Source: Prostheceraeus crozeri
Lineage: Eukaryota > Platyhelminthes > Polycladida > Euryleptidae
Assembly (NCBI GenBank): GCA_907163375.1
Contig: CAJQUW010005533.1
Coordinates: 1,017,001 to 1,081,000 of the forward strand
Length of the DNA: 64,000 nucleotides
Direction of reading: 5' to 3'
In this document: in pieces, positions 28,001 to 40,000 of the stretch
Numbering within the stretch: the stretch's first letter is position 1
Layout: every line of letters begins with the position of its first letter
Made by a program: the position numbers and the translations under genes
Notes under the pieces: generated by a model
Seen by the model: the letters and a program-made list of their open reading frames with translations, nothing else
Told to the model about the DNA's origin: nothing
Database searches by the model: none

Positions 28001-31000
28001 ATTTATAGCATTCGTAAATGCAAATCATAAATATATATCAAGTGACTTACTCGCTTCGTCTTTGAAAAGAAGAGTAGACAATGTAACAGTTAGACTAATT
28101 GAGTTAATTTTAGACTGAATGCGACATGCAACCGAATTCAATGAAATTTGAAATGAAACAATATACACGTGCATGCACGAGCACTTGTGAACAGTAATGG
28201 TTTATAACACAAATTTTTGTCAACAATTGGTGTTTTCAGAAAAATTTATTCAAACATAGTAAAACAACTGCACAAAGTATAGCAATTATTATGCATATTA
28301 GTATGCTATTATATAATATTAGCATTTAAATGATTAATAAACTACTAATCCAATTATTATGTGTATCATTTGTGTATATTTGTGTATCATTTTGTATATT
28401 TGTGTATAAAGCAACGATATAAATAATAACTACCAGCGATTTTATTAATAGTGAAAATGACGATTATGCTTGTTAAGCACCAAATAATGGGAATACCAAG
28501 GCGCATTACAGAAAAAAGAGAGAAATCTAATGCAGATCATGCATTGCGCATTTGCATTAATGCAATAGTCATGAATATATAGTTATTGCTTGCACGATAT
28601 CAATATTTTCAAATCATAAACATATTGATGATTTAGCTGATGATTGATGATCAAATAATGTATTGAATCCATTATTATTCAACATAAGGAAAAAATAAAT
28701 AATATTTTAGACGGTTATAGACATCAGTTTCAATTCCGATGTTTCAGCTCATAGAGCATAGAAGAAAAGAAACTTGCTGCAAAGATTTTCCCCTGCACTT
28801 TCAAAATGTAATTGTGTTATGATATCGTATCTCGGATCTCCGGATAAAATTGCTTGCAGTGTGTTTCTTTCCAACAATGTTTTTCACCTAACTAAGTAAC
28901 GGATTAAAAACTGCTACTTATTATCAATTAAACTGGAATATTTTCCAAATAAAGCAATAATTTATTAAATCATTGCATTATATAATCAATTAAGTAATAA
29001 TTTATTGAGCACTGCATGTTAAAAATTACATTTCACATAATCATCGCGAGGGTTTTTGAATGGCCATTCGAAGAGCTCTCTTTCTCGGCATCAGCTTTTC
29101 GGTCATTCAATCAGACTGTTATATGCACGCGTAAAAATGTTTATTATTCCCCTTGCTATTCACTCAGATATTCTTCGAATGCTTTATCTATGTAGCATTC
29201 TAGTAGTTTGAAGGTTGGCTTGATGTGCTGATTACTCTTCTCATGTAGAAATTGATAACCAAATAAAGTTTGAAAACCGAGCGTGACTTTTAATTCGTTC
29301 AAACGACGAATCAGAACGAAGGCTTATTTTCTATAAACAATGTCATGGTACAGACAAAAAACGCTCTTCGTTGTAAGTCGTCGTTGTTATGTCACAAGAA
29401 AATGATTCAGTTTCAAAAATAGATTGGAAAGCATTGATGTTATTTGTTTCTCAAAAATCTTTCTGAAAAGTTCTCTGTCTAGTTCTCTAAGACAGTTTCA
29501 AAGCGCATTTGAGCCACAAAATATTATATGCATATACATGTACATATGTACATGTATGTTTTCAAATATGTGCATCATTGTTTGTCATGTCTTAACATAA
29601 TTAGAAGTTAATTAAGCTGCTACTGCTCAGTATAGGCCAATGGTTGAATGATGGATAATAATATCAAACAAGTAAATTAATATATAACAAGCATATATTG
29701 AAATCACCTCCATAAACACATTCAAAATTTTCAAAATCGTGAATCCTTTGCACCTTGCATTGTATTGGTATCTGTGAACAAATCGTCCAAACATTTGGAT
29801 GTTTTATTTATTATAAGCTTCATTCAAAAATATAGAAACATTTATAACAGCAATCAGCCTATTAATGTACTTGTTGATTAAATCACCTAAAGCTACAACA
29901 TGAACACATCTCATTAAAGCACGGTCACATTCTGATAGTAAGAAACTCACCGTTTTTACTGATGGTTTTGTTTGAATGTTTTTTGCACGAGCTGAGTATC
30001 GTAGAGTATTAACGGTTTCAGTAGCATTAGAAACACTTGGAGAAATACACGCTATCTGAAAGAAAAATAGAAGAACAGCATTCAGATGAGCACTAAGTCG
30101 TGTTTTGGGTGAATAACAACTTATCATCAGATTTCATATTGGCTTTATACTCGTACGAATCCAATAGCACTTTATAACTTTTAAATGTAGCCATTCTATA
30201 AACTGAAGAACAATTTTCACATTTGAATGAAATCTCAATAGAACTCCTCTTTCTAATCTGTTACTTTGACAGTGCAAGTAACAGGTAGCTTACCAAGAAA
30301 TTTGACTGAGTCTAGGGAAAAGGCCTGCGTGTATGTAATTTACTAATTTTTATCGGCGTATTCACTGTACATATTTCCACAAATGCCTTCATGCTTCATG
30401 TATGACGAATAACAAACGGCTACATAATGGATCTTTTGAGATGTGTCCGCCCTTTTCCCTATCATATTGTGTATCATATGTCTCTGTCTTTGTATCTGTT
30501 TCTTGTTGCTCCGTTTGTTTTCTCCGTTTGCAGAAAGTTGCAACTATTCATGTGAAAGGAAAAATATTTTTAAATGGTGATTTTTTTGAAGTCTCTCTTT
30601 TTTTCAAATGATTAACGAATTAGTACACGTATTACACCAAATCCTTTGCCTATTTCTAAAACTGTAAAAGATTTTAATGAATGAAAAATTCTATTTATTT
30701 GGACAAGCATTGAAAAAGTAAATGAATACACGTATTACACTTTGTGTTCAATATGACGTCCTTCTTCTTGAAAGTCTCATTTCCTGTAATGACGTTGGCC
30801 TGTTTCGGTAAACATTTTCTTTGACGTAAGACCACAACCAGAAGTCGCAAATAGGCAGGTCAGGAGATCTGGGCGGCCATTCGTGAAATCCACGTCTCCC
30901 AATCCAACGTCGTTCGAAGATGAAATGTGAGTTAGCGCTATTCACCGCAATCGTGCAATCAATTACAATTGAACGTCGCTTTCGTCGTCACGAATATCGA

Positions 31001-34000
31001 TTTTTTGACCTGGATTGACTTAGATTTCTTTCTCTGGTTTGTTGAAGCAGGCCTGCATAATTGCAGGAAATGAGGTGCCCCCTCCCCACGAGTGCGCATG
31101 AGTGCTTCATGCGCTATTATGATACATGCATTTCATTTTGAAAAAAGGAACCGTACGCAATAAACAGCGCAATATTGTTTTCTTAATCATTTAAAAAGAA
31201 AAATCTTCAGAAAAAAGTACCGTAGGTAACAAACAGCGCAATATTCTTTTCTTAATCATTTAAAAAGAAAAGTCTTCTTAAAAATCATATTTGAAAGTTT
31301 TTTTTACCTTTCATATAAATAGGTGTAACATTCTACAAACGGAGACTAGACAAGAGATGCCAGAGACAGAGACATATGAAACACCCTGTATATCTGATTT
31401 CTGTTGTGATTGCAATCCCAATTACAAGCACTGTAATTAGTAATTGCAATCCATTACATTTTCTGACCGCCATCCTCTGACAGCACAGCACCGAAGTGTC
31501 GAGGTCGAAAAATTGACCAACATGGCGGTCTGTTAGATGCTTTGAGGATAGCGCAATTAAGCGTGATGTTTCATTGTGAATTGAATTCGTTTATCAATTT
31601 GTCAGCGGTCATTTAATTGCTTATTCGTGTATAAAAAAGCAAAACAAAAACAACACGTACCATTAATGTTACACCAGTGCCTCCTAATGAATCAGCCAAT
31701 AATTTTGTTAATTTGCTGTCTCTGTAAGGAATATGACCATTTTTCTTCTTGGAGTCTCCAAGAGCAGAAATGCAATTACCTGTAACAAGAATGTATTTCT
31801 CTTATTCATTTAGCATCATGCGATATCTTGTCATAAATTTATAATAATAAAAAGTAAATAATGTAGTAAATATTAGTACAAGTAGATAAAACATTTAGGG
31901 AATGAATAGTGTCAGAATACCATCAAGTTTTCAGATATTACTACAAAATATCGCATTATAAATTACTGTGGATGCAACGCTTATTCATGAATCACAGAAT
32001 TTTGATGTGAACAACTGAAATTGCAAGACATTTTTGAGGTTCTTGTAAATGCTGAATGGAGCTGATATTACTTGATGAAATCAAGCATGCTAACAAATAA
32101 TTCAGTTTTCCGAAAACCAGGGCGTTGCGATCCACTTTACAGCAATTTCTGATTGCAACTTCTAAAAGTCTTGACTTAAAAGATCCAGCGATTGTCTCAA
32201 TGTCATTTTATGGCATTATTTCGTCTTTATTTCTTTCTGCTTTGTCTTATATCCAGAAGTGCAAATCAAATTTGAAACCCAATGAAGGAACTTAATTAGC
32301 ACTGGAATGAAAAGAGAAGTTCACGAGCATAAACTTGTAGTTTCACGTAAGTGAACACTGCTCACACTTTCTCTAAAGTCAGTGGCTGCGTAACGCGCAC
32401 TGCATGACACGAATGATTCAACAGAAAATGACATGAAACTTGATTTTCGATAATTAAGAAATAATGAATACAGTTCGCCACGTGGAAGGATTTTTCAAAA
32501 TGTATTGAATTCATATCGAAGTTAGCATGCTTTATATTTATTTGAAAAATCCATGGAGCATGACATTAATATTTAGGATTAAATAAATTAACATAAATCA
32601 TGTTGGGATTCCGTAAAATAATAAGAGTTTTAATAGATTCATGCCGTTTATTGCTCGATATAATAGCTGTATTATACTACATTGATTCATGATGATATAT
32701 ACTCGTAGTAACCATTGAATTACACATACACCATTGACTGTCCTCTCCTTCCAGTGTTTTCAATTTCTGATGACCATTTATCATTATTCTATCATTTGTA
32801 AATATCATTTTGTATCACCGTATCATCGTACCTCATCATCTCGTTTTTCACTTTTCACTGTATCATTAATCCTTTCACTGTACATTGCATCACCTAACGT
32901 GTTTTCTTTGGAAAAATATACGTTCTGATATTCTGATATTCTGACATAAAAAAGAGCTTATCCTCAAGGTGAAACTGCTTTTTGTAATACTTCGATGCAG
33001 AAGGAATTTTGAGATCCTGATGATGATTGTGAATGGTCACCATAATTTTAGAGAACACGCATTTTATTTGATACTGCAGCATTTTTTGTCCATTAGTGCA
33101 CCAATATCTGGTACATCTCGTGTCATAATGGCAAGGTGACGTAATTTCTGCGGAAGGTAATCAAATAATTTACAGGAAGCAACAAAATTGAAACTGCATT
33201 TTAAATTTCATGCGCTCAATGCAGATTTATCAAATATTCATAATTTAGAGAAACAACAAATCAAAAGATGACATGTTTGCAACCGAGACGCAAGCTCTAT
33301 ACTGGAAAATAATACAAACCAAATTGTACAACCTTAGAAATCCGACACTCTATAATAGTAAAGGACTAGAACGGCCATCGGTAATGAAAGCTATAGAACG
33401 TTGTGGACACGCGCTGTCCTGACAAGGGTGCCTAAAAGAGTGTGGCTTCCAGTGCTTCACAATGGTAAGGCACAGGTAGCTCATCAGTGTACGTTGTAAA
33501 TATTCACGGTTATCGTCATATGTCATCATATGTAAGAGCATTTTGACAAAATAACTTACGGCTAGATTCTAGCCTTACGGCAAGAATCTACAACTGTAGC
33601 ATGTTACAATGATTTGATTCTTAAGACCTAGCAATCGGCGCATAGACGAGCAACTGAAATTACCATCAACAAACAGCTTTCTATTTTATTTGTTAAAATA
33701 GAATTAAAAAATTAAATAAAATAATATATAATTAAAAAGTTATTATCATTAATTATAATTCAATTAAAATTAAATTATTAAAGATTATTTAATAATAAAT
33801 AATAATAATAAATAAATAAAATAATTCTTTTAGATTGAAATTAAAAAACTGGTCTCACTGACATAAACAAAGCGAAAAGTGTGTTCAGCCCTTTACTGCT
33901 GGTTGAACCATTATCATGGACATGAATCACATTGAGTCCAAGTGAGCGCGAACAACCGACATTCTATACCGCAGCTCGTTTGACCATGCTTTGAAGAAAA

Positions 34001-37000
34001 GTCAATTAGAAAGCTAAACAAGTGCTCTATCAACACGGCCATTACGGTGATGCAAAAGAAGCGTTAATGAAGATAGGATGATTGAGTCCACTTGAGTTTA
34101 ATTTGTATCATATGATAATGATAATAACATATTTGCCACAAACACGCTGATGCATTAATTCAGACGCATAGAACAAAAGAGTTAGAGGCAAATTAAAGGC
34201 TCATGAAGGGTAACAAGAGCATGTACATCTGTGAAGACATGAAGTGAAAAATTAAAACTTTACTGTTATCGAAAATTGAAAGTTGCCAGACATCGCTGAT
34301 GCACAAATTATTAGACAAGCGGCGCTTGAATTGATTCAAGGTAGGAGCAGAAAGTTTAATAATGGGTCAAATTATTCCAAGTTTTATTACATCATTAATG
34401 AATTTGATATAATGTTGGAAAGAATCGGGAATGTTTTTTGATGTTAAATGATTATAATTGTATACAAAAAAATTTCGGTCAGCATCCACAGACCATCTTC
34501 AGGTAAAAAAGAAAGAAATTCATTAAAGGGTTAGTAGTGCTATGTGAGCAATTCAAACATAAAACTTAGTTTAGCTTAATTCGAGTAGGGGCTTTAGAAA
34601 AATAGCATTAAAGCGTTTTTGGTTGAAATTATTTTACCAATAATATTATTGGTCACTAATTTTATTATTTCGCAACAAATTTGTATCTAAGGTTTAGACT
34701 TTCTTTACGAAATATTTCATTTCCTCTCTTCTAAATTAAGCAGCTCAATTAGTAACACAAAATACTACAAAGCAATATATGGTTTCTCTTCCTCAGATGA
34801 TTTCATTAATTCTTGAACTTTCGAAGAGTTAACACTTAGGAAAAGCACTAGACCTATTGTTGAGTGGTCCACAGCTGTCCAAAGAAGTTAAGAATATTGA
34901 TGAAAGGTGCGCCAGTGTAGATTCGAGCTCCGAATTTTCTAAAAAAATTCAGAAATCACTACATTCTCAAGATGCTCACTTGGATTGTCTGATGCAAGAT
35001 AGTGCATTAGCATAGCAAACTTATATCATATTTGCGTCACTTACTGAAATTTCATAATCAATCTAATAAGATATCCATTTTTCGTTTAAAGTCGCTGCAC
35101 AAGGCAAGAAGGAAATGTATGCAATCTTAATTGCTCTTATGTAGTGTAAATCACTGAAAAGTTGCTTGATTTCGGAAATGAGAATGCTCCCAGATTTTCA
35201 AGGCTTCAGAAAGTTTCAGAAGCTCCATGACTACAGTGTATCTTATTTTTCCAATCAATTTTTTTGCGATCAAAAATTTGCTTATTCAAAAGGATGAGCT
35301 TTCTTGCTTCTACATTTATGATCAAATATGAGCTTCATGTTGAAGTTTATTGAAATATATGATTTGGTCCACACTTTCTACAGATTGACATCAACAATCC
35401 AGATTTGCATAACAATGACCGGAAAATGCATGTCTGCTGACAACTAAATATTTGTCGAAGATTGTAGATGAAGGTGATATCAACGCAGAAAAAGTAAGCA
35501 TTGCCCATTCGGCTGTAAAAGTCTTTTGCACCACTGCGGTGTGCAAAAATAAAAATAGGCATTATCGCGTCTTCCATTTGCTGAAAAACTATTAAGCTTA
35601 TAGCATGAAATGTTCGATAGCTTTCTTTAAGATCAGAAAGCTCAATCCAAAACGGATTTTATTTTGTCGATAGATTCAAAATGCTCCTACCGCTCCACAA
35701 CCTTGATTCAATCTCGTGCTTGGAAAACGAAATTATTGAGCTATTAGTACCGTAGCATTTATCAAGAACAGTGACCTGTTTCTCAATGAAGGGTAAATGA
35801 GCAATTCACGTGTCTTCCAATGTAGCTGGTTAAGCGTTTTCTTGCAATTTTCTGTTATTTAATCCTAGCTGCACAAGACTGGTGCTTGCTTAAGTGTTTG
35901 CTTAAAGTGGTCATAGATAATTGCACAATGGACATGTTGGCTGTAGGACAGCCAACATGTCCACTGTGCAATTATCCACGATCACGCTAAGCAAGCACTT
36001 AGGTAATACACTCGCATGTGTAATCTTTGTTCATTAATCTTCAATGTAGATCGAAATGAATTAGGATTTACAGATTTTGATGTGCAAACAAAACGACTGC
36101 GATTTCGCGCGCCCTCCTCCGCTGTACATGTAATTGCTTATGATTTTAAATACTGCTCTATAAATCAATTGGGCAATTGTTGAACAATTCAAAAAACTTT
36201 TACTGCATAATTTCCTTTTTCATCCCAATTGCATTCTATGCGTAGCTTAAGCTTACTTTTCATGATTACAATTCATATTTTCTAGTGGGCACATATAGGC
36301 CTATATGCACATGCAGTTAAGGAACATAATTTTTTAGTGCTGATTATTATGATATTTTTTTCTACAGTATCGTCGGCAATTCTTTGTGCATGTTCGAAGC
36401 ACATGAACTTGGATTTATTATTACATTGCTCAATATCTGTTATATATCACTGGAAAAGATGCATGAATAAATTTTAATAGAAGATATATGATTGAAAGGC
36501 TGTTGAGTCAGCCGAAACAACATTGTGTTGGTGTACACATGTATAATGTGGAAGAAGCATTGTAATGTAAAATATGTTGTCTTCTTTTCAATTTCAGATG
36601 CATACTCCAATAAACAGGCCTAGATATCTATGAGATACTTCTTTGAGATATAGAAAAAATGCGAAGACTCGTATTGGACGTCACAAGTTGCGTTATATTT
36701 ATCTAATTTAAAAATCTCACGCATTGCACTCATCAAATGCTGACAACCCCGCAATGGTTTAGCTTAGAGTTATTCTGAAGCACTTGCCAAATATTTTGAC
36801 AATCAACGCCAAGATTTCGCTGAGGTAGCGTTCACTTCAAGAACTCTACCATAGAGTAGGGATATAGGTAGAGTGTCGACTCAAAAAAGAATCTGTATAC
36901 AGTGAAAATTTTTGTATCAAAAGATTCAGTTTTTTGAGGAGATTACGTTCCCGTGGTCCAAAAAAATTATTTGAGTACTTTTGAAAAAATTCAAAATTTT

Positions 37001-40000
37001 GATTATTTAAATACTACCGAGATGACTCTCCTATATACGTAGTATCAAACAAGTTGGACATCAAAAGGAATGAATATTTGCTGATAAGCATCCTAACTGA
37101 GCGGAAGTTAAGCTGATCATCAAAGGAATTTCATGCTCCGTATTACAATAGAAGTCATCATGAAAAAGTCACGATACTATTCGTGGTTTCTTGGCTGAAA
37201 TTTCAAGTTTCTAATACAATTTTCACCGGCATGATTTTGTGATTCACTAAATTCATGTTTCATTTTTTGAATCTGAATAGTGATGTGGACCCATTTACAT
37301 CTTTCAAAGTTAATTGAAGTCCTTGATTATGTGATTTCGCTCTGCCAGTTGCAGGTTGCCTGTGATATGATCATGCTTAGAGAAAATACTCTTGAGGTTG
37401 AGTATGAAAATATGATAGGAACCCATCCAATTGCTCATTTAAAAAACATTGAATCTCCAAGGCTGTCATGGGAATCTGTGAAACACCATCATTCCTTCTG
37501 CATTACTAACATGATCACTCAATTCCGTGGCAATTTCTGCAAAACTGCAAAAATTTGCATATCTCACATTTCGTGACAATTCCACCTGTATCTCCTTTGA
37601 GTTCATTTAATAAAATCGAAAGTGTATACACATTGGGGATTAAAAAAATGCGGAGTTACCACTCTACCTAATATATCTACTCTATGAACTCTACATTGGA
37701 ATGATTGGCAAGCCACTACATCGCTATATTAATTCATAGAAGTCGAATAATTATTATCAAGTGTTTTCGCTATGAGGGAGCTAACTTAGAGTTCTATCGG
37801 TAACTCTGTTTCATATTGAATAACAGTGTTGACAATATGAGTAGATTGAACCGCTCTGTGTAGTACATTTTTTAAATGGTTGATTAAAGTGTTAAGTATG
37901 ACAACGTGCTGCAACCATGCAATTCGTCTCCACCGCGCTGTCAAGCAATAAGGTAATTATCTCGACCTTCGGTCTCGACGAATACTAGAGTGCGATAACT
38001 ATCACATCGCTGACACCCAGTTTAGCTTAGCTGGAAAGTATGTCGATTTCATGTTGGTGGATAGAAAGAACATAGGTGTCTGTAAAAGAAATCGGTTACT
38101 TCTTACCTGGAGGTTTGTTGGTTGGTTGAACCAGGGATACAATTAAAAGATAGCGCTTCTCGCATTTGATAATAGCCATCTTCATCGAGGAATAGCTTTA
38201 TTATGAATGCTCGACATAACACGGTGCAATTTAATTCATCATGTTAATTGCTGTTTCATTCATGTTGAATGCTATTGTCGCTGACTGTCTCGCTCATTCA
38301 AAACTAAGTTATTCCTCGATGAGGATGGCTGTTATCCAAAGTGGGAAGTGGGTATTTTATAGGTGATGGTCGCCAACAGGAGGTTTTTGCCATTCAATGC
38401 TTTCATCATGGAAAAGTACAGATGTTCACTCATTCTTTATATGTATTGACCAAAAATCGAAGTTAATAAAAGAAAATTTACAGGTGTCAAACGTTTCGGG
38501 AATTCTCCCCTCGTCAGCAGCGTAAAGTCAATCGGCAAAGTAGTAAGTGGGTATTTTAAATTGCCTGTTTGACCCAATCACAGAGCAAACTCTGACAGAC
38601 TTCCGACATCTTTCTCAGACATGCAATCCAGTATGCTCTACCCAACAACATGCATTGGACTCAGAAACCCTCTCACTAAGTGAAACCATTTGGCACTTGC
38701 TCTGATAGCTTTCACAAACGCGTCTCAGAGACGCGTAAGTTGGCTTAGTAATGTACTATGTCATGGTGCAACAGCTATCTGTGGCAAAGGAACACGAACA
38801 TCTACTGTACATGTAAATTTGATAATGAAGAATTTCTAAAAACGCATGAGATGATCATACTCACCTAGAACAAGGAGGCTTCGATTTATATTTTGAGTTT
38901 CTTGGAGTTGTTCTGTTGATAGCGAGTCACCATCTTTCACTTTCTCACTACCTGCAGATAGAAAAAGTATAGCCGCAACAGCCGAGAATTATTTATATCT
39001 ATTTTCCTCCGTATGTGAAACCATCAACTTTTTTACTTTCCAATTATAGTTAGAATTGGAAAAATTTTTCAATAGATGCAGGTATATATGAATTGAAGAA
39101 CGGCTTTAATCCAAATTATGAATTAATCATCTCTTACAATTAATCCTTTACAATTAGATGGCCCTTCTTACTGTATCATTCGAATGGATCAACATGCAGC
39201 AGTATGGAGCGGAAAGGAACGCGATACACTCTGTTAAAGAGTTGTATGGCGTGTCATGATATACAAAGCACTGTATCAGCAATCTGATCGAGCGAGAGAT
39301 AGAATGATTCCCGTTGCCGGGGGATTAGATTTCGCATTCCCATATGCACTATTGTCCCAAAACACAGAAATCTCTATGGGAATCTTGCGGGCATTCCCAC
39401 ACACCGAAGGATTGCATCATTTTATACGATGTAAAATAATTCTTGATCACGCTTGTATATAGGAGACGATTTATGCGAATCGTACATGCTGTCTCCTGTA
39501 TATCTCAGCACTTTAAGCATGCATATATCTATTGATAAGAATATAAGAGCCTGATCTACATTTAAAATGCACAGTATAACTATTAATTAACCTAAACCGA
39601 TGACAATTGCACTCTCATACATCCTACAACACATGTGCATATTAATATTTGCTATTGTTTTTGCAAGGATCATAAGCATAAATGGTTTGAACTAGTTGAT
39701 TTATGATTTTGCTTATTACAAGCTTGACGGAAGAAACGATTAATGCCTACAGGTGTGTATGTTCGAACCGGGTAGAGCTCGACATACGCGTAGATTCGTA
39801 GTAGCCATAGGTTGTTCATCATTCAGTGTAAGTCTCATTTTCGTTCTCGCTCCCTGAAGAAACTCGTTCTGGATGCCGGTCTTGAATTCCATTTACTTTG
39901 CGTTTTGTAATAGTTGTCATGTCAATTATTACAATTTCTGTAGCGCATAATTTATTTCGGAAAACGAGGTTTAATTTACGTTCCTCCTGGTAGAAGTAGG

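Larger units (their letters stand above)
22047..29950. other. Intron 10 of the KIF12-like gene
   Basis: 7.9 kb. Contains a 30-bp decayed tandem repeat (24790-24880), two neighbouring MITEs (25926-26112 and 26194-26376), a GC-richer stretch at about 26630-26830 with an open minus-strand frame of unknown nature, and a short piece near 27355-27430 related to the 38136-38370 element. AT-rich simple sequence lies at about 28280-28400. Nothing nameable in about 22050-24780 and 27700-29900. Confidence 0.6.
30056..31660. other. Intron 9 of the KIF12-like gene
   Basis: 1.6 kb, more than half of it the mariner-like element at 30465-31388. The remainder is AT-rich, with a short alternation of TAATTGCAATCC-like words at about 31410-31460. 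Confidence 0.65.
31780..38864. other. Intron 8 of the KIF12-like gene
   Basis: 7.1 kb. Contains A/T-only simple sequence at about 33690-33830, a CTGAAGA...GACCGAAA motif (34471-34504), a perfect-stem hairpin (35889-36004), the 837-bp TIR element (36850-37686), an inverted-repeat element (38136-38370) and a CTGACGA...GAAACG motif (38491-38517). Nothing nameable in about 31800-33600 and 34520-35880. Confidence 0.6.
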
